Shown in pieces: positions 17,832 to 28,802 of a stretch of 64,000 nt of DNA. The position numbers were made by a program, and so were the translations under genes. The stretch spans positions 124,001-188,000 of the forward strand of contig NZ_BMND01000002.1 in the NCBI RefSeq assembly GCF_014646275.1, in the 5' to 3' direction. The DNA is from Streptomyces kronopolitis. Lineage in GTDB: Bacteria > Actinomycetota > Actinomycetes > Streptomycetales > Streptomycetaceae. Each line of letters starts with the position of its first letter. The first letter of the stretch is position 1. The notes below the pieces were generated by a model. That model ran no database searches. It was not told where the DNA came from and saw only the letters and a list, made by a program, of their open reading frames with translations.

Positions 17832-17948
17832 GGCGGCGGCCCGCCAGGGCCCCCTGCCCGCCGCGATCCCGCCGTCGCCCCCGGGGGTGAGCGCGGGGCG
17901 GGGGCGGCGGCACACGGATGCTCGGCCGCACACCCGCGCACCCGGCCG

Positions 17949-19181
17949 CTATTCGGAGAAGACCCCGATCGCGTTGGCGACCGGCCGCTCCGCACCCCCC
18001 GACGGATGGTTGCGCACCGTCTCCCCGTAGGCGTCGCCGGTGACCAGCGTGGAGGACCCGCCCCCGTCCAGATCCACCGCGTCCCGCGCCCCCAACTGCG
18101 TCATCAGGTCGGCCAGCTCACTGACCGTCAGGCCGGTCTGGCCCGGCCCGCCGTCCAGCGCCAGCAGATACAGCACCCGGCCGCCGGCCCCGGTCCCCGC
18201 GGAGGTGCGCACCGCCACCGCGCCGGTGTCCAGCCCGTCCACCGGCACCCCGTGGCGCACGAGGGGGAAACCGCCCACCGCGAACCGCAGCGGGCCCCGC
18301 CCCCGGCCCGTCAGATGGTGGCTGACCCGCACCCGCTCACCGACGTGCAGCTTGCGCAGCTGCCGGGCCCCTTCCTCCCTGCCCACGAGCACCACGCTGC
18401 CCACGGGTACCCCGCCGGCGCCCGGTACGTCGTCGAGCGCCGCCACCCGGCCGTGGCGGATCGTCACCTCCGCGGTGTCCTCGCTGCACGGCGCCGCCCG
18501 GTCGAGGTCCGTCCCGCAGGTGGCGCGCAGCCGGGAGGCCGGGCCCCACCGCTCGGTGTAGGCGCCGATCCCGTCGACGGGCAGGGCGTACTGGTTCAGC
18601 CCGCGCAGCGGCAGCGCCCCCTCGGGGGTCAGTACCGCGCCGTGCAGGGTGAGCCGGTCCAGCCGGGCCCGGCGGTCGTAGCCGACACCGATGACGTCCT
18701 CGGTGGTGGCGCCGGGCGGCATGACCGGCCCGAAGCGCTGGCCGTCGGGCACCGCGCCCTTGAGCTGCCGCCCCGAGGCCACGGCCGGGCCGACGGAGGC
18801 GCCGGTGGCCTCCACCCCGGGGTGCTGGCCCTCGCTGATGTTGAAGAAGTCGCCGTTGACCGCGCCCACCGCGCCGCGGTCCGCGGCCAGTTGGGACACC
18901 GGTGCCCGGGCGCCGACCGCCCCCGGGTACAGTAGATCCACCGCGACCCGCGGATCGGCCAGATCGACGGTCAGCAGATGCCCGTGCACCAGGCCGCGGG
19001 GCACCGTCATCCGGAACTCGTCGTAGGAGACACCGGGCGCCACCGACGCGGCGCCGTAGCGGCTGAGGCCGGCGTCCAGGGCGGTGGCCGGGGCGCCGGC
19101 CGCCAGCCCGCCGCCGGTCAGCGCACCCCATGCCACCAGCACGGTCAGCATCGCGCGCACTCGAACGAATCGCTGCTTCAC
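17949..19181 (-). CDS. Secreted phosphodiester glycosidase-family protein (NAGPA domain)
   Basis: 410 residues from GTG 19181, with a run of six G bases 3 nt upstream. An in-frame GTG at 19199 would add six residues and no useful signal. The N-terminus (KQRFVRVRAMLTVLVAWGAL) is a signal peptide. The domain has the family hallmarks: VNGDFFN near residue 110, GGFPLV, LLALDGG, and the DGGGSSTLV end motif near 375. Human NAGPA removes GlcNAc from phosphodiesters. Bacterial members, often with SPOR or wall-binding parts, are thought to act on phosphodiester-linked sugars such as wall teichoic acids. It probably works outside the cell on wall glycopolymers, next to a secreted amidase gene. Confidence 0.85.
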   Translation of the reverse strand: MKQRFVRVRAMLTVLVAWGALTGGGLAAGAPATALDAGLSRYGAASVAPGVSYDEFRMTVPRGLVHGHLLTVDLADPRVAVDLLYPGAVGARAPVSQLAADRGAVGAVNGDFFNISEGQHPGVEATGASVGPAVASGRQLKGAVPDGQRFGPVMPPGATTEDVIGVGYDRRARLDRLTLHGAVLTPEGALPLRGLNQYALPVDGIGAYTERWGPASRLRATCGTDLDRAAPCSEDTAEVTIRHGRVAALDDVPGAGGVPVGSVVLVGREEGARQLRKLHVGERVRVSHHLTGRGRGPLRFAVGGFPLVRHGVPVDGLDTGAVAVRTSAGTGAGGRVLYLLALDGGPGQTGLTVSELADLMTQLGARDAVDLDGGGSSTLVTGDAYGETVRNHPSGGAERPVANAIGVFSE

Positions 19182-19191
19182 GAGCCCCCCT

Positions 19192-19202
19192 GACGTCACG
19201 TC
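19192..19202. promoter_or_regulatory. Palindrome at the start of the phosphodiester glycosidase gene
   Basis: GACGT-C-ACGTC, a perfect 11-bp palindrome 11 bp upstream of the preferred start. It could be an operator half or chance; low confidence. Confidence 0.25.
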
Positions 19203-19328
19203 AACGGTCCCAGGTGCCGAAGATGTTCACTATGGCCCGGAGATGTCATGAATCCGTACACCTCGGGAACGGCCGTCGTGTCGCCGGGCGGGGTGCCCCG
19301 CGCCGGGTCACGGACGGCCGGAGAACGG

Positions 19329-19976
19329 TCAGAGAGCGGTCCGCCAGGAGAGGCCGTTGACCAGCTGGAGATAGCGCGGCCAGTCCCAGAACTGGCCGGG
19401 GTCCGTGTGGTCGGAGCCGGGGACCTCCACATGGCCGATGATGTGCTCGCGGTCCTTGGGGATCGAGTAGCGGTCGCAGATGGCGGCGGTGAGCCGGGCG
19501 GACCGGGCGTAGAGGGTGTCGGTGAACCACGCCGGGTCGTCGATCCAGCCCTCGTGCTCGATGCCGATGCTGCGGGTGTTGTAGTCCCAGTTCCCGGCGT
19601 GCCAGGCCACGTTCCGCTCGCTGACGCACTGGGCGAGATGGCCGTCGGCGGACCGCAGGACGTAGTGTGCGGCCGCCTTGTGCGCGGGGTTCGCGAAGAG
19701 CTTGAGGGTGTGGGCGTAGGTCTCCTGCGTCACATGGATCACGACCATCTCGACGGGGTACTGCGTCGGACGGTCGGCGGCGGTGTAGTTGGACGGACTG
19801 GCCGGGACCCACTGCCGGGCGGGATAGCCGCTGCCGAACGGGGTGTGCCGGCCCGCGGCGGCAGCGGCGCCGGAGGTGGCCGTGGCGAGCGGGGTGAGGG
19901 CGGCGGACGCGGTGAGCGCGGCCGCACCGGTGAGCAGGCGTCTGCGGGCCGGGCGACGGGGGTCGGGCTGCTCCAT
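19329..19976 (-). CDS. Secreted N-acetylmuramoyl-L-alanine amidase (Amidase_2 type)
   Basis: 215 residues from ATG 19976, with AGGAG 6 nt upstream. A longer frame reaching 20066 lacks a ribosome site. The N-terminus RRPARRRLLTGAAALTASAALTP looks like a twin-arginine or Sec signal ending near ATA. The mature part has the zinc amidase pattern VVIHVTQ (His near 80), WHAGNWDYNTRSIGIEHEG and IIGHVEVPGSDHTDPG. This matches T7-lysozyme-like enzymes that cut between muramic acid and the stem peptide. No wall-binding module is present, so it is a minimal enzyme. It lies downstream of the shell-protein genes on the same strand, but 240 bp away, so probably transcribed separately. Confidence 0.88.
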   Translation of the reverse strand: MEQPDPRRPARRRLLTGAAALTASAALTPLATATSGAAAAAGRHTPFGSGYPARQWVPASPSNYTAADRPTQYPVEMVVIHVTQETYAHTLKLFANPAHKAAAHYVLRSADGHLAQCVSERNVAWHAGNWDYNTRSIGIEHEGWIDDPAWFTDTLYARSARLTAAICDRYSIPKDREHIIGHVEVPGSDHTDPGQFWDWPRYLQLVNGLSWRTAL

Positions 19977-20216
19977 GGGGACTCCTGACGGTGACCGAGG
20001 GGTGGTCGCGTACATGTCACGCACAGCCGGTGCGTTCATGATGCGCAACAGACCTCGCCCTGCCAAGGGAATGGCCGTTCTGCCAATGGCTCGACCAAAG
20101 GCGGAACGGCGCAGGTCAGGAGTTCAGGAGATACCTGATCGGACGTCACCCGGGTGCCGCACCCCGGCCCCGGAGGGCGGTGGCGGGCGCGGCACCCGGA
20201 GCCCCGGCTCCCGGCG

Positions 20217-21632
20217 TCAGTGTCCGATCTCTACGTCCTCCAGGATGCCCAGCGCGTCCGGCACCAGCACCGCCGCGGAGTAGTAGGCGCTGACCAGGTA
20301 GTTGATGACGGCCTGGTCGTTGATGCCCATGAAGCGGACCGACAGGCCGGGGCGGTACTCATCCGGGATGCCCGTCTGGTGCAGCCCCACCACCCCCTGG
20401 TTCTCCTCGCCGACCCGCAGTGCCAGCACCGTGCTGGTCCCCTCCGGGGTGATCGGGATCTTGTTGCAGGGCAGCAGCGGAATGCCCCGCCAGGCACGGA
20501 CCGCGGTGCCCTCCACCTCGGCGGTCGTGGGGTAGATGCCGCGGGCGTTCCACTCCCGCCCGATGGCCGCGATGGTGCGGGGGTGGGCCAGCAGGAACTG
20601 GGTCTTGCGGCGCCGGGAGATCAGCTCGTCGAGGTCGTCGGGGGTGGGCGGACCGCTGTGGGTGTGCAGGCGCTGCTTGAGGTCGGCGTTGTGCAGCAGC
20701 CCGAAGTCCCGGTTGTTGACCATCTCGTGCTCCTGGCGCTCCCGCAGCGCCTCGATGGTCAGCCGCAGCTGCTGGTCCAGCTGGTTCATCGGGTCGTTGT
20801 AGAGGTCGGCGACCCGGGAGTGCACCTTCAACACGGTCTGCGCCACGCTGAGTTCGTACTCCCGCGGCGTCATGTCGTAGTCCGCGAAGGTGCCCGGCAG
20901 GGCCGGCTCGCCGACATGGCCCGCGGCCAGCTCGATGGCCGACTCGCCGTGCTTGTTCTGCGCGGGCACCAGCGCCTCGCTGAACTCCTCCAGATGGGAG
21001 CGCAGCGACTCCGACCGGCCCAGCACCTCCTCGAGGTCGCTGCGGTAGAGGGTCAGCGCGGTCACCCGGGTCACCGCGCGCACGGAGTGCTCCCACTGCG
21101 CGTCCGGCGACAGCAGCGCCGCCGCCCCGAGGGAGTCCCCGTCCGCCAGCACCCCCAGCACCGTCTCGTCGCCGTACTTGCCGGTGCCGGTGCGGTCGAG
21201 CTTGCCGTGCGCGATCAGGATGACCCGGTCGGCCTGGCCGCCCTGCCGGGCCAGCACATCACCCGGCGCGAACTCCCGCTGGACGAAGCGGTCGGCCAGC
21301 GCCTCCAGCGTCGCCGCGTCGGTGTAGCCGCGCAGCGGGGCCAGCTCGCGCAGCTCCGCCGGGATGACCCGGACGTCGGATCCGGTCGAGACGAACTCCA
21401 CCCGGCCGTCACCGAGGGTGTGGGTCAGCCGCCGGTTGACGCGGTAGGTGCCGCCGGAGACCTGCGTCCAGGGCAGGATCCGCAGCAGCCAGCGGGAGGA
21501 GATCCCCTGCATCTGCGGCGCGGTCTTGGTCGTGGTCGCCAGCTTGCGGGCGGCCGCGGTGTCCAGGCTGGACCGGAACTGCTCGGGCGCGGACGGCTCG
21601 GAGCCGGACGTCGGATCCACCGATGTGGTCAT
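20217..21632 (-). CDS. Family 2B encapsulin shell protein (EshA-like), paralogue 1
   Basis: 471 residues. The protein resembles Streptomyces EshA and the mycobacterial major membrane protein, now seen as virus-derived HK97-fold nanocompartment shells. An N-terminal arm (1-45) contains [16 protein letters not shown] conserved segment (46-100) precedes a cyclic-nucleotide-binding-like domain (about 105-215; [23 protein letters not shown]). The shell domain follows (about 245-471; [61 protein letters not shown]). There is no DNA-binding helix-turn-helix, so Crp-type regulator labels are wrong. The nucleotide pocket lacks the usual Glu/Arg/Ser contacts (A170, W180, E181). It follows paralogue 2 after 101 bp and would co-assemble with it into one shell. 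Confidence 0.9.
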   Translation of the reverse strand: MTTSVDPTSGSEPSAPEQFRSSLDTAAARKLATTTKTAPQMQGISSRWLLRILPWTQVSGGTYRVNRRLTHTLGDGRVEFVSTGSDVRVIPAELRELAPLRGYTDAATLEALADRFVQREFAPGDVLARQGGQADRVILIAHGKLDRTGTGKYGDETVLGVLADGDSLGAAALLSPDAQWEHSVRAVTRVTALTLYRSDLEEVLGRSESLRSHLEEFSEALVPAQNKHGESAIELAAGHVGEPALPGTFADYDMTPREYELSVAQTVLKVHSRVADLYNDPMNQLDQQLRLTIEALRERQEHEMVNNRDFGLLHNADLKQRLHTHSGPPTPDDLDELISRRRKTQFLLAHPRTIAAIGREWNARGIYPTTAEVEGTAVRAWRGIPLLPCNKIPITPEGTSTVLALRVGEENQGVVGLHQTGIPDEYRPGLSVRFMGINDQAVINYLVSAYYSAAVLVPDALGILEDVEIGH

Positions 21633-21733
21633 GAAGAAAGCTCACCTGTTCCAGTTCGCTGCGGTGCGTACGGTGCGCGCGCCGGGCGGACACACGGGGC
21701 CGCTCCCCGGGCGCGCGGTCTTCCGCGGTTCGT

Positions 21734-23310
<1,577 letters not shown>

Positions 23311-24585
23311 TCAATTGCGGGGAGAGTGTGCCGGGGTAAGGGAGTTGAGGGGGTCGTCCAGCACGGTCCGCAGCGCCGCGTGCGCTGCCCCGAGCAGCGG
23401 CCCGTCCGCCCCCAGCCGGGACACCGTCACCAGCGGCCCGCCGCCCCGCCCGTCCGCCGCCGCGACCGCCGTGCGCCGCGTCAACTCCCGCTCCAGCGAG
23501 GGCAGGACCCACGGCGCCAGCTCCGCCAGCGCACCCCCGAGCACCACCGCCCGCGGGTCGAGCAGATTCACCGCCCCGGCCAGCGCGATCCCGAGCGCTG
23601 TCCCCGCCTCCCGCAGCGCACCCACCGTGGCCGCGTCCCCGTCGGCGGCCCGCCGCGCCAGCAGGCCGATGCGGGCACCCGGCCCCGCGGGCATGTCATC
23701 CGCCCCCTCCGGCGCGAGCCCGCCCGCGCGCAGCACGGCCCGTTCCCCCGCGTACTGCTCCAGGCAGCCCCGGCCGCCGCAGTCGCACACCGGCCCGTCC
23801 GGGTACACCGGCACATGCCCCAGCTCGCCCGCGAACCCCCGTGCCCCGCGCAGGAGTTGGCCATCCACGACGACCGCGGCCCCGATACCGGTCTCGGCCG
23901 AGACATGCACGAAATCCGGCGGCGGGACCGGCCGGCCCTCGCCTCCCCCCAGCCACAGCTCGGCCAGCGCACCGAGGTGGGCCTCGTTCTCCACGGTGAG
24001 CGGCAGCGCGGCCTCGCGCCCCGGGAGCCACGCCCCGGCCAGGCCCGGTGCCAGATCGGCCGCCCGCCAGCCGAGATTGGGGGCATGCACCACCGTCGTC
24101 GACCCCCGCGCCACCAGGCCGGGCACCGCGACCGTCAGCCCGGCCGGCCGCAGCCCCTCGGCCGCGAGGCCGGCCGTCACCTCCGCCAGCAGCGTGGACA
24201 GCCGCCGCAGCACGGGCCCCGGTGCGCTGTGCCGGTTCGCCGCACCGGCCGCCACCCGCGCGCGCACCCGGCCGCGCAGATCGACCGCGCACACCGCCAG
24301 ATGATCGACGCCTATCTCCGCCCCGAGCCCGGCCGGACCGCGGTCGCTGACCGCCAGTTGACCGCCCGGCCGCCCCCGCCCCCCGGTCGCGGTCCGCCCC
24401 GTCTCGACCAGCAGCCCGGCCCGCAGCAGCTCCTCGACGAGCGGCGCCACCCCCGCCCGGGTCAGCCCGATCCGCGCCGCGACCGCCGGCCGGGACAGCG
24501 GCCCCCCGGCGGCCACGGTCCGCAGCACCCGGGCCACATTGCGGCGCCGGATGTCGTGCTGGGTGTCGCCGCCGGACGCGGTCAC
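23311..24585 (-). CDS. xylR: ROK-family transcriptional regulator, probably XylR
   Basis: 424 residues from GTG 24585, with GAGGAG 7 nt upstream. A MarR/winged-helix DNA-binding domain (about 8-65; NVARVLRTVAAGGPLSRPAVAARIGLTRAGVAPLVEELL, followed by the wing GRGRPGGQLAV) precedes a ROK sugar-kinase-like domain. That domain has the zinc motif CDCGGRGCLEQ near 268-278 and ETGIGAAVVVDGQLLRGARGFAGELGHV. ROK repressors of this layout sense sugars and control neighbouring catabolic genes. Sitting 63 bp after xylB on the same strand, it most likely represses xylA/xylB in the absence of xylose. It may also influence the shell genes immediately downstream, which is inference from position. Confidence 0.85.
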   Translation of the reverse strand: MTASGGDTQHDIRRRNVARVLRTVAAGGPLSRPAVAARIGLTRAGVAPLVEELLRAGLLVETGRTATGGRGRPGGQLAVSDRGPAGLGAEIGVDHLAVCAVDLRGRVRARVAAGAANRHSAPGPVLRRLSTLLAEVTAGLAAEGLRPAGLTVAVPGLVARGSTTVVHAPNLGWRAADLAPGLAGAWLPGREAALPLTVENEAHLGALAELWLGGGEGRPVPPPDFVHVSAETGIGAAVVVDGQLLRGARGFAGELGHVPVYPDGPVCDCGGRGCLEQYAGERAVLRAGGLAPEGADDMPAGPGARIGLLARRAADGDAATVGALREAGTALGIALAGAVNLLDPRAVVLGGALAELAPWVLPSLERELTRRTAVAAADGRGGGPLVTVSRLGADGPLLGAAHAALRTVLDDPLNSLTPAHSPRN

Positions 24586-24648
24586 AGGGGTCTCCTCGGG
24601 GTGCCGGGCGGGAGTGGGCGTCCTGCCGGATGCGGGGTGGGGGAGCGG

Positions 24649-26079
24649 TCAGCTTCGCAGCAGCGCCGCACCGTCGGCGAGCGTCGCCGTCAGCCGGTCC
24701 CACGCCGCGCCGTCCCGCGGCCGCGCCTCGAACTCCGCGCCGCGCGCCGTGCCCCAGCGCCGGGCCACCGCCGCTGGATCCTCGCCCAGCAGCAGCCCGG
24801 CCGCCTGCGCCGCCGCGCCGAGCGCCACCAGCTCCTGCGCCTCGGGCACCACCACCGGGCGGCCGGACAACCGCCGCACCGTCTCCCGCCAGGCCCGCCC
24901 CCGCGCCCCGCCGCCGATCAGCAGCAGCGGCGCGTCGGACGCGGCGTCCGCGTCCAGCACCCGGTCCAGCGCCTGCAGCAGCGCGAACACCGCACCGTCG
25001 TACGCGGCCTGGAGCAACCGGCCGGGCGTGGTGTCGTGCCGCAGCCCGTGCACCAGCCCCGAGGCGCCGGGCAGATTCGGGGTCCGCTCGCCGTCCAGGA
25101 ACGGCAGCATCACCACCTCGCCGCCCTCCTCCACGGCCTCCCGGTCACGCCCCAGCAGCGCCGCCACCCGGTCCACGGCGAGCGTGCAGTTCAGGGTGCA
25201 GGCCAGCGGCAGCCAGTCACCGCGGGCGTCGGCGAACCCCGCCACCGTGCCGGTCGGATCGGTGGGCCGGCGGGTGGCGACGGCGTAGACCGTCCCCGAC
25301 GTCCCCAGGCTCAGCACCGGCTGCCCGGGCCGCAGGCCCAGCCCGAGCGCGGCCGCCATGTTGTCGCCGGTGCCGGCCGCCACCAACGCGCCGCGGGGCA
25401 GCGGCAGATCCTCGGCGTGCACGGTCCCCGCCGCCTCACCCGGCCGCGCCACCCGCGGCAACGCCCCGGCGGGCAGCCCGACATGGTCCAGGATCCGCTG
25501 GTCGTAGGACTCGGTGCGCGACGCCCACCAGCCGGTGCCGGAGGCGTCGCCGCGGTCGGTGACGGCCTCACCGGTCAGCCGCTCCACGAGATAGTCGTGC
25601 GGCAGCCGCACCGCGGCGGTGGACTCGGCCGCGGCCGGCTCGTGCTCTCGCAGCCAGGCCCACTTGGCCACCGTGAAGGCCGGGCCCGGCACGCTCCCCA
25701 CCCGCTCCGCCCAGGCCCGCGCCCCGCCCAGCTCCGCGATCAGCCGCTCGCTCTGCGGCGCCGGACGGACGTCGTTCCACAGCAGCGCGGGGCGTACCGG
25801 TGCCCCGGCCGCGTCCAGCGTGACCAGCCCGTGCTGCTGACCGCCCACCGAGAGCGCCGAGGCCTGCCGCGCCGCCTCGCCGCACTGCGCCAGCGCCTCG
25901 CCCAGGGCCCGCCACCACTGACCCGGGTCGCTCTCCTTGCCCTCGCCGCCGCCGACCGTGTGCGGGGCCTGGCCCCGGGCGAGCACCGCACCGGTGTCGG
26001 CGTCCACGACCAGCGCCTTGGTGGACTGGGTCGAGCTGTCCACCCCGACGACGAGCGGTCCCGCTGACTGTGCGCCCAT
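24649..26079 (-). CDS. xylB: Xylulose kinase
   Basis: 476 residues from ATG 26079 (GGGAGAG upstream). FGGY-family carbohydrate kinase: [30 protein letters not shown] is the N-terminal phosphate-binding start. [38 protein letters not shown] (second ATP loop region) and [28 protein letters not shown] follow in the expected order. It phosphorylates D-xylulose to xylulose 5-phosphate for the pentose phosphate pathway. The length is normal with no tail at either end from this start. The frame stays open another 79 codons upstream, but that would run through the AT-rich promoter island and reach xylA's start. It is divergent from xylA and collinear with the ROK and shell genes. Confidence 0.93.
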   Translation of the reverse strand: MGAQSAGPLVVGVDSSTQSTKALVVDADTGAVLARGQAPHTVGGGEGKESDPGQWWRALGEALAQCGEAARQASALSVGGQQHGLVTLDAAGAPVRPALLWNDVRPAPQSERLIAELGGARAWAERVGSVPGPAFTVAKWAWLREHEPAAAESTAAVRLPHDYLVERLTGEAVTDRGDASGTGWWASRTESYDQRILDHVGLPAGALPRVARPGEAAGTVHAEDLPLPRGALVAAGTGDNMAAALGLGLRPGQPVLSLGTSGTVYAVATRRPTDPTGTVAGFADARGDWLPLACTLNCTLAVDRVAALLGRDREAVEEGGEVVMLPFLDGERTPNLPGASGLVHGLRHDTTPGRLLQAAYDGAVFALLQALDRVLDADAASDAPLLLIGGGARGRAWRETVRRLSGRPVVVPEAQELVALGAAAQAAGLLLGEDPAAVARRWGTARGAEFEARPRDGAAWDRLTATLADGAALLRS

Positions 26080-26147
26080 CGTGCACTCTCCCTCGGCGGC
26101 CGGTGTTCCTCGGTCTCGGTCCAGGGGGTTCCCCGGTGTGCTGCCGC

Positions 26148-26196
26148 ATATTAGTTTGGCCGCGGCGGAATTTGTAAAGCGCGTTGATGAAATGAC
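26148..26196. promoter_or_regulatory. AT-rich xylA/xylB intergenic control island
   Basis: Within 236 bp between divergent xylB and xylA lies an AT-rich island around a perfect palindrome GCCGCGGC (26159-26166). It is flanked by TTAGTTTG on the left and AATTTGTAAA on the right. The position suits a ROK/XylR operator overlapping both promoters. The flanks are not perfect inverted repeats, so this is a candidate only. Confidence 0.45.
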
Positions 26197-26314
26197 CGAG
26201 GGAGTCGCGCATGAGGGAACGCAGTGTGGGAATCCGCCCGGCCCGGGGCCGCTGGAGGACCACCGGAGGGCGCCCGCCGCGCGCAGGCCGGGCCGCACGG
26301 AGCGAGGTGCCGGC

Positions 26315-27478
26315 ATGAGCCATCAGCCCGTCCCCGCGGACAAGTTCAGCTTCGGCCTGTGGACCGTCGGCTGGCAGGGCCGCGACCCCTTCGGGGAGGC
26401 CACCCGCCGCGCCCTGGACCCCGTCGAAACGGTCCACCGCCTCGCCGACCTCGGCGCGTACGGCGTCACCTTCCACGACGACGACCTGATCCCGCCCGGC
26501 TCAGGCGACCTCGCACGCGAGACGGCCGTGGCCCGCTTCCGGCAGGCCCTGGACGCCACCGGCCTGGTCGTCCCGATGGCCACCACCAACCTTTTCACCC
26601 ACCCCGTCTTCAAGGACGGCGCCTTCACCGCCAACGACCGCGACGTGCGCCGCTACGCACTGCGCAAGACCCTCCGCAACATCGACCTCGCCGCCGCACT
26701 GGGCGCCCGCACCTATGTGGCATGGGGCGGCCGGGAGGGCGCCGAGTCCGGCGCCGCCAAGGACGTCCGGGCGGCGCTGGACCGGATGAAGGAGGCCTTC
26801 GACCTGCTCGGCCAGTACGTCGTCGAGCAGGGCTACGACCTGCGGTTCGCCATCGAGCCCAAGCCCAACGAGCCGCGCGGCGACATCCTGCTGCCCACCG
26901 TCGGCCACGCCCTCGCCTTCATCGAGCAGCTGGAGCGCCCCGAGCTGTACGGCGTCAACCCCGAGGTCGGCCACGAGCAGATGGCCGGGCTGAACTTCCC
27001 GCACGGCATCGCCCAGGCGCTCTGGGCCGACAAGCTCTTCCACATCGACCTCAACGGCCAGAGCGGCATCAAGTACGACCAGGACCTGCGGTTCGGCGCC
27101 GGCGATCTGCGCTCCGCGTTCTGGCTGGTCGACCTGCTGGAGACGGCCGGCTACGACGGCCCGCGGCACTTCGACTTCAAACCGCCGCGCACCGAGGACC
27201 TCGACGGCGTCTGGACCTCGGCGGCCGGCTGCATGCGCAACTACCTCCTCCTGCGGGAGCGCGCGGCCGCCTTCCGCGCCGACCCGGCCGTCCAGGACGC
27301 CCTGCACGCCGCCCGACTGGACCAGCTGCGCCGCCCCACCGCCGACGACGGCCTCGCCGGGCTGCTGGCCGACCCCACCGCGTACGAGTCCTTCGACGCC
27401 GAGGCGGCCGCCGCCCGGGGGATGGCCTTCGAGCATCTGGACCAACTGGCGCTGGAGCATCTGATGGGGGCGGTCTGA
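26315..27478 (+). CDS. xylA: Xylose isomerase
   Basis: 387 residues, matching the roughly 388 of Streptomyces xylose (glucose) isomerases. It begins [20 protein letters not shown] and has the ring-opening histidine and its Asp partner at H54 and D57 (VTFHDDD). Metal ligands appear in [28 protein letters not shown] and HIDLNGQ. The substrate Lys is in EPKPNEP. The enzyme converts D-xylose to D-xylulose, which the divergent xylB product phosphorylates. GGAGCGAGG precedes the ATG. Control by the ROK regulator through the shared intergenic island is expected. Confidence 0.96.
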   Translation: MSHQPVPADKFSFGLWTVGWQGRDPFGEATRRALDPVETVHRLADLGAYGVTFHDDDLIPPGSGDLARETAVARFRQALDATGLVVPMATTNLFTHPVFKDGAFTANDRDVRRYALRKTLRNIDLAAALGARTYVAWGGREGAESGAAKDVRAALDRMKEAFDLLGQYVVEQGYDLRFAIEPKPNEPRGDILLPTVGHALAFIEQLERPELYGVNPEVGHEQMAGLNFPHGIAQALWADKLFHIDLNGQSGIKYDQDLRFGAGDLRSAFWLVDLLETAGYDGPRHFDFKPPRTEDLDGVWTSAAGCMRNYLLLRERAAAFRADPAVQDALHAARLDQLRRPTADDGLAGLLADPTAYESFDAEAAAARGMAFEHLDQLALEHLMGAV

Positions 27479-27586
27479 GGGGGGCGTTAGGGCGGTCCGG
27501 GGCGGTGTGCGGGCCGTGGGTGCCGGAGGGGGGCCGGGAGCCGTGCCCGCGGGCGCTCCGAGGGGCTCGGCGCGGCGCCCGGGGCT

Positions 27587-27653
27587 CTCCCCCGCCCCCT
27601 CCCCCTCCTCCCCCTTCGGGGGAGGGGGCGGGGGGTGGGTTCGGGGGTGGGGG
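27587..27653 (-). repeat. 67-nt dispersed repeat, copy B, 3' of xylA
   Basis: Exact inverted copy of 4659-4725. It lies between the convergent xylA and esterase genes and forms a GC hairpin (GGGGGAGG/CCTCCCCC with a 3-nt loop), so it may act as a terminator here. The surrounding 222 bp gap holds no gene. Confidence 0.9.
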
Positions 27654-27700
27654 GGGAGCGGCACCCCCGATTTCGGAGCCCCCGCCGAACCGCTCCCCCC

Positions 27701-28666
27701 TCACCCGAGCACCCGCCGCACGAACGCCAGCTCCGCCGCCCGCTGGTCGCCGCCGCCGCTCTCATGGGCGTTGAACCGCCACACCTGCAACTCCTTCTCG
27801 CCCGCGTAGTGGTGGTACGCGGCGAAGCCGGTGGACGGCGGCACCACCGCGTCGCGCAGCGCCGTGCCGAACAGGGCCGGAGTGGTGGCGCGGACGGCGA
27901 AGTTCAGGCCGTCGAAGTGGTCCAGGGTGTGCAGGGCGGTGTCGATATGGCCGCGGGCGCCGGCGAAGTAGCGGGACAGTTCGCCGTAGGGGCCCGCGTC
28001 CGTGACCTCCAGGGCCCGCCGGATGTGCGTCAGGAACGGCACATCGATCAGCGCCCCCGCCAGCCCGGGGACCAGCCCGGTCATCGCCAGGGCGAGGGCG
28101 CCGCCCTGGCTGTGGCCGGCCACCACGATCTGTTCGGGGTCCACCGCGTCATGGCCGCGCGCTGCCTCCACGGCCCGTACGGCGTCGGTGTACAGCCGCC
28201 GGTAGTAGTAGTCGTCGGGGTCGAGCAGTCCCTGGGTGAGTTTGCCGGGCACGCCCGGATTGCCCGAGCCGACCGGATCGGGGGTGTCCCCTGGGCGGTT
28301 CGGCCCGCTCTGGCCCCGGGTGTCCATGACCAGCGTGGCGTACCCGGCCGACGGCCACAGCAGCCAGTCGTGCGGCAGCAGCCGGCCGCCGCCGTAGCCG
28401 AGGTACTGCACGACGCACGGCAGCGGCCCGGTGGCCGCGCGCGGGCGCAGGAACCAGCCGCGGATGCGGTGCGCGCCGAAGCCGGCGAACTCCGCGTCGT
28501 GGCAGCGCAGGAGGGTGAGCCCGGTATCGATCTCGGTGAAGCGGGCGTCCAGGTCATGGCCGCGGGCCCCGTCGAGGGTGCGCTGCCAGAACGCGTCGAA
28601 GCCGGGCGGTTCGGGCACCGGCGGGCGGTAGGCGTGGAGTTCGTCCAGGGGCAGGTCGATGAACAC
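27701..28666 (-). CDS. axe: Acetyl xylan esterase / cephalosporin-C deacetylase family esterase
   Basis: 321 residues. CE7-type alpha/beta hydrolase: the N-terminal strand MFIDLPLDELHAYRPPVPEPPGFDAFW is diagnostic. It is followed by YLGYGGG (oxyanion loop), MDTRGQSG, the nucleophile motif AGHSQGG near 182-188 and a terminal FNAHESGG with the catalytic His. CE7 enzymes are cytoplasmic and remove acetyl groups from imported xylo-oligosaccharides or related esters. That fits the xylose genes next door. It has no signal peptide. The gene is convergent with xylA, with the repeat-borne hairpin in between, and divergent from the Pro/Gly-rich membrane protein. Confidence 0.92.
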   Translation of the reverse strand: MFIDLPLDELHAYRPPVPEPPGFDAFWQRTLDGARGHDLDARFTEIDTGLTLLRCHDAEFAGFGAHRIRGWFLRPRAATGPLPCVVQYLGYGGGRLLPHDWLLWPSAGYATLVMDTRGQSGPNRPGDTPDPVGSGNPGVPGKLTQGLLDPDDYYYRRLYTDAVRAVEAARGHDAVDPEQIVVAGHSQGGALALAMTGLVPGLAGALIDVPFLTHIRRALEVTDAGPYGELSRYFAGARGHIDTALHTLDHFDGLNFAVRATTPALFGTALRDAVVPPSTGFAAYHHYAGEKELQVWRFNAHESGGGDQRAAELAFVRRVLG

Positions 28667-28802
28667 GGCAAACCTCCGCGCCGTAGGGTGGCTGGCTGTT
28701 CTGTCGCCAACGGTGCCCAGGAGGCGGACATTTCAGACGTGCAATGTTCCAGGTTGGTCACCGGGCCTCTCACAACCGAGCAAAGAAGCGATCATTTCCC
28801 CC

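Noticed and set aside
19977..20066. Longer N-terminus for the amidase
   Set aside because: The signal peptide and ribosome site fit ATG 19976; the extension would bury the signal.
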